Shown here: piece after piece, positions 36,101-45,900 of the stretch
How positions within the stretch are numbered: position 1 is the first letter of the stretch
Layout of the letters: each line of letters opens with the position of its first letter
Source: Ancistrus triradiatus
Taxonomy: Eukaryota > Chordata > Actinopteri > Siluriformes > Loricariidae
Direction: 5' to 3'
NCBI GenBank assembly: GCA_025084515.1
Contig: JAJAGP010000233.1
Span: 248,001-312,000, forward strand
DNA length: 64,000 nt
Made by a program: the position numbers and the translations under genes
Notes under the pieces: model-generated
The model's input: only the letters and a program-made list of their open reading frames with translations
Database searches by the model: none
Told to the model about the DNA's origin: nothing

Positions 36101-39100
36101 CACCAGCACCACTCAATCACTCCATGCCTCTCATAATGACGGGATTAAGAAGGCAGGCGCTCACAAGAACTCTTTCACACACAAATCATCTCCGGGTGCC
36201 CAGAACGGTTCGAAAAGAAGAAAAAAGCTGCACGTCGATCAACGCGTACGCTCCCGTTACATTTAGTGAGCACAAACTCACGCTTGCAATCTTCAAAACC
36301 TGACAGTTCTCTCGACATCTTCAAGGCTGGGAAGCGAGCGCCGGCGCTACAAACGAGCGGGCACTCCCTCATGCAAAGCAGGGTCACCACGGGCTCCCAG
36401 ACACACAATAATGCTGATTACACGCATATGCTAATTATTACACGCTAATCAAGTACAGTAGCTTTAGATTCGGGCTAATGGCTGCCAACGTGTCACGCTG
36501 TAGGTACAGCAAAGCTATAAATACTCCAGGGAAGCCAGCGAGACCCCGTCAAGCACAAGAGCGCCCATCAAAACTCATCAGCTACGCAAAACCGCCGCTC
36601 AAACAGAGAGGAGCCGTCAAGAACTTCTTTCGAAGTAGAACCGACCATCTGCTTGCTCTGAGAAGAAGCATTACTTTCAGGAGTACAGGCCAACATTACT
36701 TTTGGTTTCTTCAGAAGTACTTTTGGGTATGTGGCAGACGTGAATAACAATACCTAATCAAGTGTTTATTCGGACAAGATGGCCTGTGAAACAGGACACT
36801 AACCAGAATGATGCTGACCATTTGCATAGTGACATAGTTTAAACACTTTTGTACATTGTTTGGCAGGTGTTTCACATTTTATAAAAGATTCAATGATAAA
36901 AATGACTATTATATAGTACAGTGGTAGTTTTATTTTAAATAAAACAAACTATTCAGCATAATGTTACTAGGTTCGATTCTCTTCTGTCAGCAGGTGTCGC
37001 AAGGGTTCGCTCGTACCAGTTTTGTCACGCAGACGTGAATTAGATGTACATAAGAACGTTTTTTTATTTCCAATTCGAATTCTTAAGACCCAAGATGTTA
37101 AGCGGTGGGGGTTAAACAGTGCATACCTGTACACAGGTGGCAGAAGGTAGGCAAGGTATTGTATTTTTCAGAAATGCTGATAAATCGGTCATAACGACAC
37201 ATGGCAACATTCAGTAATGCAGTAAATCATTATATTTAACCCAAATGACTGTCATCATTGACTCTTGGTTTCCTGTCCACCAAGTTTTCGCGAATTTTGA
37301 AAACCTGAATGGAAAAAGGGCATAATTCAACAAAAAAAAAACCCACGCAAAAGTCCCAAGAAGAGTTTTACGCTAGGACGAGGTGGAAAAGTCTGAAGCC
37401 GAAACGCGAAACAAGGTGATGGAAAAGGCTTTTTCCGAATAAACAATGACGTATCAAGCTGTGAACGACAGCTCAGGTCACATGATTCCGTTCCACCTGA
37501 TCAGACTAAAAGCAAAACAAAATCAATACATTTAGATACGATTTAACAGTTGACCTGACTGACAGAGAGAACGACTGTTAACATTATAATAAAAAGAAAA
37601 AAAAACAGATTCATAAAAGCTAAAAGTCACAAGCCTGTCTGAAGTGAGTAAAAAAGTACAGATATTTCTTTTGAAATGGAGCAAGTAAAAAATATCAAGT
37701 TACAGAAATAATCAAGTAAAGATACCTTACAAAAAAAAAAATACTTGAGTTCAGTAATGGACCTCTGGCTGCACAAAAATCACCAAATGAAAAACTTGGC
37801 CTACACAGGTTGCAGGATGAGGCTTTTTTAAGCATCATCACAAAGCGCCCTGATGCCCAAAACTTTTGGTTCCTCTTCCATCTCTAGTTCAGTGTAAATG
37901 AGAAAACAGAAAATACCTGTTTACAAGAACGTACAGAGATCTGGTTTAAAAGGAACTGGATACCCTCTCACCCACAGAGGAAGCAAACTACTGGGTTTAT
38001 TGTGAACGTTCCTCTTTTCTCACTTTCACAGAAAACATGAGCCGAGCAGCCGAGCATCAAGTGTGATGTTATTGTTTTGAGGTGCAGGCTGACCAAGCAG
38101 CTGATCTTGGAATGAAACATGTGAAAGACCATGGGTTTAACAGACTATAAACTGGGGGTAACGATACGATTACAAAAGTCACAGATACCTCGGGTTTGAA
38201 GTCATGCACCCCTTGTTTGGAGGATCAAAATATTTTAATACTTTGAATTTTGAGCAGTCCAAAACATTCATTCATTCACTTCCTTATCCGCTTAATCCTG
38301 GACAGGGTTTTGGGAGAGCCGGCGCCTAGTTGGCAGCACAGGGCACAAGAAAGGAACGACCCCAGACAGGGCGCCAATCCAGCATAGGGCACACCCAAGG
38401 AGCCAGTTTAGCCTAATCAACTTACTCCACCAAAAAAGTAGTATGGTGGATACAGGTGGATAAAACACAGAGACAATAGAAAGACATTCACATGTCTAAC
38501 CAGACAGATACAAACAGAAACAGCCCCATGCAAGATTAGGCGTTATTTCAAAAGCAAAAAAAGGGTTACATCTTTTGCTCAAATAGACAGTTTAACATTT
38601 AAGACAATTCTTATCTTTGCAGCTAATCGATGCAAACTCAGACTTCTTCAATGCCTCACAAAGACACTTAAACAGCCTAAGCGAATGCAAATAAGACTCT
38701 TGCTCGTGAAAAACATCGCTGCTCAGCTTAAAGTGGATGAAGGACACGCAATTGTGAAACCGCACGCACTGTTCACATCCATTTAGGTTGAACGTGGGCG
38801 AGGGTTAAGTTGCACATTTCTACAGGCGCTGATTAAAGTCCGTCTTTTCTGCAAGTTGTTCTGCTTTAACTGTCGTATTTTGATCTATGTAGTTTCCTAT
38901 TGATGCAAAGCAAAGTTAATGATTGGCAAAACGAAGTGACTGAATTTGGGTGTGCCAAAGGCCATAGCGTGAAGGAAGTAGCTGAACTTGCAGGTTTATC
39001 GAAGATTGTGAAACAAAAAACAACAACAACAAAAAAATCAGTCTACAGAAAATTCTCATCAGAATTGTGGCCGAAAGACAAAAATGACCCACAGGGACCG

Positions 39101-41912
39101 CTGCCGTATGACAGCTTGTGAATAATAATCAATTCTCTTCCAGGCAAGAATTGCTTCTAGACGTCAACACAGGTTCTTCAAAACCTTAAAGAACACTCCA
39201 CAGGGAGCTGCATACCATGAACATACGGAGCAGAGTGACACACGAGGCCTTTCTTCACTCCTGCTCACAAAGTTGCCTGAAAGCAGTGGGCAAAAAGACA
39301 AAAATTGGACTATTCATGACTGTTAACATGTTATCTGGCGAGATGAATCTCGTTTCTGCCTGCATGTGAATGAAGTTAGAATAAACCTCAGGAAGCCTTC
39401 AATGCCAAAGAATGCAAGGTGTGGTTCAAGCTGGAGGAGGGTCTGTGATGTTCTGGGGGTGTTTTAATTACACGGAAATGAATCCTTTGGTTGAGGAGTC
39501 ACTTCACTCCCATCCCGTCCAAAGCTTGGGGAATATCTGAGCACATTAAACTGAACTGAACACCCAGTTAGTGGGTTAAACCAACTGGTGAAATGGTTCC
39601 CTGCCAGGACCAGTCAAATGGAGGTGTAGACAGGTGTTAAGGAGAAATTAAAGTGGCTTTGGAGATTCATGTATGGGGCTAGTAATGGCTCAAAATAAGC
39701 ATGTGTCAGTCCCCTATTAATTGGGTGGAAGATGGTAATATCACAACTATGGTATGAACAATAATTAACAAGAATAGCAACAATGAAGGTTGGATTTACA
39801 ACAATATTACGGATGTCGAACAACACTGCAGCAAAAGCTACAAAGCTGAAAGATAATCGTGGGAAAGTTGTTGGTTTGTGACATTTCATGACTAAGCAAA
39901 CACTGAAATGTGTATTGTCCTAGAAAGGTGGAACTGTGTAGGTTATCTTGGGTGGCCAGACCTTCTGTCAGCGATAAATACCATTATCTTGGCGCTTTGC
40001 GCTTAAGGGTGGGGACACGATCAAGGAATATATGATAGGGGAAACAGTTTGAATGATCAATTGAACTACATTTAACCAGCAGGTTTCAGAAAATAGTCAA
40101 TATTATCAACTAAATATGTGAAATGATTTAACCTCTACCGAAACCAACTCACTGGTTAGTAATAACTGTATTTCAGTAACAATTACTCAAGGCTGTAACG
40201 GAGACAGACCTATCAAATATGTGACGTCCAAACAGTATTAACTTAACCCATAAACTGTCTTACCTTGCCAGAGACGTTAGCTGTTGTAGTACAGAAATTG
40301 GAATGACACACTAGGCATCTGGGATTTACAGGTCAATTAACAAGCTAACAGGCTAATTTGAGTAGCTAACTCTCTCAGGTAAATCTGTATTCATTAAGCT
40401 TACTTATACAATACATTACAATTCAGTGAGCCAAAACAATAGCAACTACAGTACAGCAGATGTGTCCTAATAATGTACTACTTTTTTAATTTAGGAGATT
40501 TAAGACCTTACCATGTATGTTAGATACAACCAAGAAATAAAACAAATAGGTATGTTTATGTCTTTAGTAAGTGGTTAAGGGAATTTGTGTGGCTAGGTTA
40601 ATATCTAATTAAGGACACCCTGTGTAGGTAACGTAGGTAAATCTGTAGTTATTCAATCACATACACGTACTATATAGTTTAGTATGTAAAGCTAATTTAA
40701 AAAATAAATAAATAAATAAATAAATAAATAAATAGTGTTGGATGCTTATTAATACTATTAACAACGTAATGCTCTTTAGTATAGTAGCGTCCTACATAGC
40801 ATACTACTGTACTACATAGTATGCCAAACAAATAGGCTACATTACGTGTCGTTGAGGTTTCTTACGTACTATTTAGTACGTTAGTATAGTACGGAGGTTT
40901 AGGGCGACACGGTCTTTACTTTAGAAACAGCCAAGAAGATAATTTGGTACGTTTACGTCGTCAGTACGCTATTTTAACAGGATTTATGGTGTAAAGAAGG
41001 TAATTAAAGTACTATTTAACACGGCTAACTGGTCTAACTAAGTAACTTCGGTAAATCTGTAGTCATTAAGCGTAAGTATAGACACTTATTATGTGTAAGC
41101 TAAAGTCATATATTATAACTATATTAGTATGTTAGTAAAACAGTAATAGGACGAGATTTAGGACGCAACTCGGGTATAAAGTAAAGCTATCAAGTTCAAC
41201 ACTCGAGACGGCATACTAACGTACTACATAGTACGAAACACTAACAGGCTACCTAACGTATCGTTACGATTTTTACATACTATTTAGTACGATAGTATTA
41301 GTGTAACATGATTCGCAGTGTAAAGAGAATAATAAGGGTTTAAACTTTACGTTGGTCAGTTAATTAACAAGCCAAAAAGGCTAACAGGCTAACCTGTGCA
41401 GTTACCCAACATCAGTAGATCTGTATTCGTTAAGCTTATATAGGAGTTTAATACAGTTTAGTACAGCAAAACCAGTAACCACCGCTTTGGGCGCGTATTA
41501 ATACTATTAATACTGTCATATTGTTTAGTACGGCAGTACGGCTTTTTCGTAGTAACCCGATTTCGGCTTGTTTCCTGTTGTATGAGTTGAATTAACATTA
41601 TCTCTATCTGTCAGTGAGATTAATAAGAAGTCATATTAATTGGGATTGGTAAAGTATTGACTGTATATAACTAAATGTCCTTAATTTTGTTAACAAGAGT
41701 GCCAGGCTAACTGTCAGCCCACTAAAAGCTAGCTATGCTAGCATGCTCACCTTCAGTCTGATCTCATATGTAGTAAATCTGCCCCGTCCGACTCCAACCG
41801 TCTCTGGATTACCGACATCGATTTCTAGAAAGTTACTCGGAGGCCCGTAAGCGTCGCTCAGATTTTGCGGTTTGGTGAAAAGCCTCCTGGTATCCGCTAT
41901 GGTATCTGCCAT
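28210..41912 (-). CDS. snx3: SNX3 sorting nexin 3, complete, 4 coding exons
   Basis: On the minus strand the exons are 41912-41751, 31990-31895, 31567-31443 and 28315-28210. They join in frame to 162 aa plus stop, the length of human SNX3. The protein is a short N-terminus plus one PX domain (about residues 27-150). The core RRRYSDFEWL places Arg70, Tyr71 and Ser72 at the PI3P-binding and regulatory positions known in human SNX3. Residue 66 is Cys where human has Thr. SNX3 is an early-endosome adaptor that recruits retromer to recycle cargo such as Wntless and the transferrin receptor. Intron 1 is about 9.8 kb and full of repeats. It is divergent from AFG1L and convergent with NR2E1, as in human. 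Confidence 0.97.
28457..28800. mobile_element. Mariner-like MITE relic
   Basis: TACAGTGGTACCTCGGTTCT, then TTAATTCGTTCCAGAAGGC and GTCGAGAACCGAAAATGAG form one end. 28745-28800 (AACGAGTCGTGAATCGAGTT) looks like the worn other side. In SNX3 intron 3. Confidence 0.45.
28815..28954. repeat. Repeat family Q, copy 1
   Basis: GGTTGCCAGATCCCAC, GTAACACTTGTGTGCATGCG and CTGACTGAAATCA are shared in order with 35553-35720. Short GGTTGCCAGATC pieces also occur near 32375 (inverted) and 58735. Confidence 0.5.
28955..29795 (+). mobile_element. Tc1-like transposon, 3'-truncated (CAGTGGTGCTTG family)
   Basis: Left end CAGTGATGCTTGACAGTTTG preceded by TA. Transposase ATG at 29277 (MARTKEISENLRERVVDAHQ, helix-turn-helix) runs to a one-base deletion near 29421. 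It continues in another frame (TIVTLPRSGRPTKI, KPLLSKKNIAARLQFAKDHV) to WKNVL, where Trp of the catalytic LWTDE block is TAG (29726). The rest of the catalytic domain and most of the right terminal repeat are deleted. Dead copy. Confidence 0.85.
29910..30068. other. Unrecognised intronic sequence
   Basis: SNX3 intron 3 sequence between the Tc1 relic and the GT microsatellite; nothing identifiable. Confidence 0.3.
30069..30104. repeat. (GT)n microsatellite
   Basis: About 18 uninterrupted GT units in SNX3 intron 3. Confidence 0.95.
30115..30560. promoter_or_regulatory. Candidate conserved noncoding element in SNX3 intron 3
   Basis: Repeat-free. Contains TTAATTACTC (about 30167), AAATAATTACAATCG (30299), TTTCATTGCAATTACC and GGTAATTATAAGAG, i.e. 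clustered homeodomain cores, mixed with GC-rich text. It has the look of a developmental enhancer but conservation is untested. Confidence 0.3.
31443..31567 (-). CDS. snx3: SNX3 exon 3
   Basis: Acceptor TTTCTCAG, donor AA|GTAGGT. Encodes VVVPPLPGKALFRQLPFRGD, then DGIFDDSFIEERRKALEQFL and N plus two bases of Lys. The frame reads into TAG three bases past the donor, so intron retention would stop at once. Confidence 0.96.
31895..31990 (-). CDS. snx3: SNX3 exon 2 (PX core)
   Basis: Acceptor GTTCTCAG, donor AAG|GTGAGC, 32 codons. Encodes TNLPIFKLKESCVRRRYSDF then EWLRSELERESK, which includes the PI3P-binding RRY. Confidence 0.97.
32470..32545 (+). mobile_element. SINE fragment
   Basis: Partial tRNA-derived part: GGGCTCAAACCTTGATCC then CCAAGCTGCCAATGTAACC. 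Confidence 0.4.
33405..33560. repeat. Short dispersed repeat
   Basis: GATTGAGAAGAGGCGGTACA with GTGAATG is shared with 43275-43312. The following text repeats GTACTATGGAA twice within 50 bp. Confidence 0.35.
33840..34900. other. Repeat-poor intronic block
   Basis: SNX3 intron 1. A 179-codon open frame (34468-35007) has low-complexity Arg/Glu/Lys content, no splice support and no known family, so it is not called. May hold regulatory DNA. Confidence 0.25.
34790..34809. repeat. Poly(A) tract
   Basis: About 19 adenines in SNX3 intron 1. Confidence 0.9.
35176..35240 (+). mobile_element. Tc1/mariner MITE end fragment
   Basis: TAGTACTGTGCAAAAGTATT matches the left end of the 14822 MITE family; the similarity fades within 65 bp. 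Confidence 0.45.
35553..35720. repeat. Repeat family Q, copy 2
   Basis: GGGTTGCCAGATCCTGCC, GGCAACCGTGTTACACTTGT, GCATGCATGCGCAGACTGAG and CGACTGAAATCATAG are collinear with 28815-28954. GGTTGCCAG and CTGGCAACC also form an inverted pair. Confidence 0.5.
36050..36620. other. Repeat-free intronic block, candidate regulatory DNA
   Basis: SNX3 intron 1. Mixed composition, with a GC-rich section at 36220-36400 and ATGCTAATTATTACACGCTA near 36430. No gene fits. Confidence 0.25.
36965..37130 (+). repeat. Partial copy of the 1.6/5.1 kb composite repeat
   Basis: Shares GATTCTCTTCTGTCAGCAGG, the CAGACGTGAATTA segment, TTTTTATTTCC and AATTCTTAAGACC with the first part of the composite repeat. The Tc1 part is missing. 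Confidence 0.55.
38265..38410. repeat. Fish interspersed repeat fragment
   Basis: TTCACTTCCTTATCCGCTTA, AATCCTGGACAGGGTTTTGG and GACAGGGCGCCAATCCAGCA belong to a very common fish repeat. An inverted piece is at about 51640-51690 and a relative at 42360-42530. Confidence 0.6.
38880..39560 (+). mobile_element. Tc1/mariner transposon relic
   Basis: The N-terminal helix-turn-helix region reads GCAKGHSVKEVAELAGLSK (38952-39010). The catalytic part reads VIWRDESRFCLHVNEVRI (about 39331-39384, first Asp present) and VVQAGGGSVMFWGCFN from 39421. Frames are broken by indels and the right end is lost. A shorter relative is at 43315-43540. Confidence 0.7.
40240..41560. repeat. Degenerate tandem array in SNX3 intron 1
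   Basis: The word GTAAATCTGTATTCATTAAG, with changes, recurs at about 40380, 40632, 41049 and 41408. It is usually preceded by GCTAACAGGCTAA-like text. Blocks with TACTATTTAGTACG / GTACTACATAGTA follow. Unit length is 250-420 bp. Ends about 200 bp from SNX3 exon 1. Confidence 0.55.
40702..40735. repeat. (AAAT)n microsatellite
   Basis: About eight AAAT units inside the degenerate array region. Confidence 0.9.
41751..41912 (-). CDS. snx3: SNX3 exon 1 (start codon)
   Basis: ATG at 41912-41910; 54 codons; donor AAG|GTGAGC. Encodes MADTIADTRRLFTKPQNLSD, then AYGPPSNFLEIDVGNPETVG and VGRGRFTTYEIRLK. It has the same length and boundary as human exon 1. Confidence 0.97.
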
Positions 41913-42821
41913 TTCTGCCCGATTTAAACCTCTTGAGTTTGGCTTCCGATCAGCTGAACCGCAGCTGACATGAACAAGCCACGGCTGGGACTGTGTTCCA
42001 AACCGCCTCCTTACTCCCTTTACAAGTGCACTTCTTTTAATAAGACATGGCTGCTTTTATAGTGTACTCTGTATTTACATTACAGTCGTTTGTTATTGAG
42101 TCTGGAAATGCTTCAAAGGGTTAACCTGACCCAGGACAGGTTTTGCAATTTTTTTTTACTTATGTATTTGAACCAGGCGTAGGCAAAAGTTAGTGCACCC
42201 CGGCCAAATTACATTTTTTGCGATTTTATTAGTGAAGGAATTTACTAATCATTCATATATTACATTTTAATGCGTGATTGTTGACATCTTTAAAAATGAA
42301 AAATAAAATTCAGCAAAAGTTTGCAACTTTCCAGAAGATCCATGGTGATATATATCCCGCTTTTCTTGGTCAGGGTCACAGGGGCTCCAGGCCAAAAACA
42401 GGACGCATTCATAACTGTGCCCTGGATGGAACTGTGGTCTATCACGGCACCACAGGGCACGAGGTAGGAACCAACCCTGGACAGGATACCAATCCATCAC
42501 AGGGCACCCACACACACAAAGATGCCATTTAACCACGTCTTTGGAATGCCCTCAAGAAACCCACATGAACACAGTGTCCTGCTCCTCTTGTTTCCTTCTA
42601 ACAATACATTCCTGTTTAGGTAGAAAATCTAAAGCATTATGTAGAATAAACTGGAATGAACACTGTTTATAAGACTGCATGTTGTAGTTAGTGATAGATA
42701 ACATCAGCTATTTAAAAAAATCCACTCAGTTATGTGACGTCTTGAAATAAACAACCTGGAGTCACACTCCTGCTTGGTTCAGGATTGCGTTTCACATAAA
42801 GTTGGTGGGTTTTGAAGCAAG
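41913..42821. promoter_or_regulatory. Head-to-head SNX3/AFG1L promoter region
   Basis: 909 bp separate the two start codons. The gene-proximal parts are unique. 42177-42280 has a Tc1-like end-like stretch (GGCAAAAGTTAGTGCACCCC), and 42360-42530 a common fish repeat (GGAACCAACCCTGGACAGGA, ACCAATCCATCACAGGGCAC). The same divergent arrangement exists in human. Confidence 0.5.
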
Positions 42822-42918
42822 ATGGCAGCGCGCTTGAGAGCGTGGAGCTTCGTGAGTTATGTAAAACACACCGCGTTTTGTGAAAGGACGTTGTGTAGAG
42901 TTTACACACCAACACGAG
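42822..42918 (+). CDS. afg1l: AFG1L exon 1 (presequence)
   Basis: ATG at 42822 in the context AAGATGG. Encodes 32 residues ending LCRVYTPTR, then one base; donor G|GTGAGC. Low sequence conservation is expected for a mitochondrial targeting peptide. The assignment rests on position and on the in-phase join to exon 2. Confidence 0.8.
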
Positions 42919-45900
42919 GTGAGCGGATTTCTCCTGAAAGTGGGTGTAATCAGTCTTTAGCTTCAAACATGGCGCGTACAGAGCAAAATACCTTCATTAG
43001 CCGTTTAGATAGTGTTTACGTTTTGTGAAGTTCCGGTTTCTCTGTGTTTATGTTTAGGTGTTTCGTTCAGAATCCGATATTTTCTGTCGGAACTGTTCCG
43101 TTGCTGTCAGGACAAAAGTTAAAGTGCTGCAGGTCTGTGCAAATACCGGTAAAAAAATCACATTAGTCACCAAACATTAGCTACCTTGCGTATTTAAGGT
43201 AGTAACTTCAGGCTCCTGCAGGTGGCGTTGGACGAGATTTATCGGGCTATAAATACCTGCAGGGTAGACGACGAGATTCATAGATTGAGAAGAGGTGGTA
43301 CAGTGTGATGAGCGTTTCGTTTGATATGTGAACAGTGGGGCGCAAAGCAGATGGCAAAAAGCAATGATTGTATTTGGGTGTGCCAAAGACCATAGTGTGA
43401 AGGAAGTAACCCAGTCTAGAGAAATTTTTTGTTAGAATTTAAGGCGAAACTGATGCACAGGAACCACCGGCATGTTTCATGGCTTTGAATAAAAATTCTC
43501 TTCCAGGCAAGAATTGCTTCTGGAAGCCAGTAATACTGGTTAATAACCAACTACCTAAACCTCCTAAGACCAGGTTATGATTTTTGTATATACTTTTATT
43601 TCTCCTAGCGGTTTTAGATTAGTATGTCCTGATTAAGTATAAAGACTGAGCCTTGTCTTTGAATGAGGAGTCAGTTTTTGTCTACAGGAGTTGTCTACAA
43701 ATGACTCCAAGTTGAGCAGAGAGAGGTGTAAGCTGTAACAAACCCAAAATGTAATGTCCTCATGAGGAAGCAACAGGCCAAACATATTTGTCTTTGTTCT
43801 TATAGGTTGTTTGATGTTATCTACAAGACATGGACCCCTGTCAGGTATCCCAGATTGCACTTTACACACTGGACCCATCGCCCACTATGAAGAACTGGTT
43901 CATTCTGGGTCGCTCCAAGAGGACATTCGACAGAAAGCTGCACTTTCTCAGTTAGAACAGTTGCATGGAATGATGGCTGGATATTCAAACCTTCCTCTTT
44001 TTCTCCCAGAATGTAAAATGAGGAAGGATTGTAGTTTCAGTGATGAGGTGCCCAAAATCTCTAATCTGACAGAGAAAATGGTACTAAATGGACACAGTGA
44101 TGAGGCTGATTCCATGAAAGAAAAAGATGAAGAGAAACACGGTCATCAAAAGGTTCCCAAAGCACAACGTGAACATCTCTTGCATTGTATCTGTAACTCA
44201 CAGGGGTGGTTTGTTGTTGTTTTTCTAGGTCAAGGGGAGTTGTTTTTGCAGTTTGGGGGTGTGATATGGGTGGGGGGGGGGGGCAAGTTCAGACAAAGGA
44301 CTCTCTGGATAACCGACGAGTCCCCGCTGAGAATGACTGGTGTTTTCCTGGCAGACTGTTCAAGTGTCCATACTGGTGCACCATCACACCCTAGTATGTA
44401 TTGTCAAGCCACTTGAATTAGCCCCAGTCTGCCTACTTTTTCACTCTGCCAGGGCAACAGTAGTCCAGTGTGAATCTTTCACATCAGTGTTTGAGAAAGC
44501 TTTAATACATCTACAGTAGATCTGCACCTTGTTAACATAGTAATTGTTCTTGGTTGGCTGTGCAGTTGGAATCAGTATTCATGACTGAGGTGGCATGTGA
44601 CATTTTGGCTGTCGATCTCTGACGGTGCTCTCTGGAGAGCTGGAAAGACTGGAGGGCGAGTTCATCTTGTGGAACGCTTGCTCTTTTAGTCACAGCACTG
44701 TGTTTGGCCACTCTAGCATGACTCGGTCTTGTGAGGTCTGAAAGTCAACAGAAAGTCACAAGGCCATCACTCTAGGTGATTTAGCCTAGTAGAGAGGAGC
44801 AGCAATTAAACCTCTTCCAATTAAATCGTGTTTAGTTCTCATACGTTAGCCAATCGAGCAGCTACCAGTTCTTGTTAAAGGCTAGTTGTGTGGTGCAAGA
44901 CTTGAGTAATCTGCACCATCATGTATGGGAATTTGTCTTAAAGGGCTGAGCATGGCCCAGTTTGAAAAGTTTGAGCCGGACCAACCAATCATAAATGTGA
45001 AGCTCACTAGCAGTAATGTCTTTTAATGCTTCTTAAGATGGTGCTTTTTCTCCAGTCTGCTATCTGCAGTCAGGGCTGTTCCATAGCCTCATAGCTTGAG
45101 CTTTATGCAGTGTAGTGTTTTGGTGTTTGCTGTCACCTTGGAGCATAAAGATTTTGTGTGGTTTTCAGGCATCTATAGACAGACCTAGTCAAATTATTCT
45201 TATTAGAGCACGCCTACACCTCATAGGAACTAGTAAACTATAGTACAGGTATGTTCTGCTTAGCAACCGCATTACTGTTCTGTTCTGTGAAACAGGTTGT
45301 TGACTGAAAAGGCTGTTGATCGGCCATTACCATAGAAACGTAGTCTTTTTATGGTACTGTAATGTAAATATAAAGGGTATTTTCACAAGAAAGCTGTGTG
45401 CATACGAAACACAAATGCGTCAGAGACTCGAGTGGAAGTCTAAACCATTATGCACATGCTAAACCCTTTGTAATTTTTATAAATGCACAATAATTACAGT
45501 GGTGCTTAAGTTTGTGAACCCTTCAGAATTTTCTGTTTTTCTGCATAAATATGATCTAAAACATCATCAGATTTCCACACAAGTCCTAAAAGTAGATAAA
45601 GAGAACCCAGTTAAACAAATGAGACAAAAATATTATACTTGGTTATATACATATACATATTAGTGAGTGGCAAAAGTATGTGAACCTGTAGGATTAGCAG
45701 TTAATTTGAAGGTGAAATTAGTGTTAGATGTTTTCAATCAATGGGATGCCAATCAGGTGTGAGTGGGCACCCGGTTTTATTTAAAGAACAGGGATCTATC
45801 AAAGTCTGCTCTTCACAACACGTTTGTGGAAATGTATCATAGCACGAACAAAGGAGATTTCTGAGGACCTCAGAAAAAGAGTTGTTGATGCTCATCAGGC

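Noticed and set aside
44169..44416. Open continuation of AFG1L exon 2
   Set aside because: After KVPKAQ the sequence is low-complexity (G-run) and unlike AFG1; the frame is open by chance.
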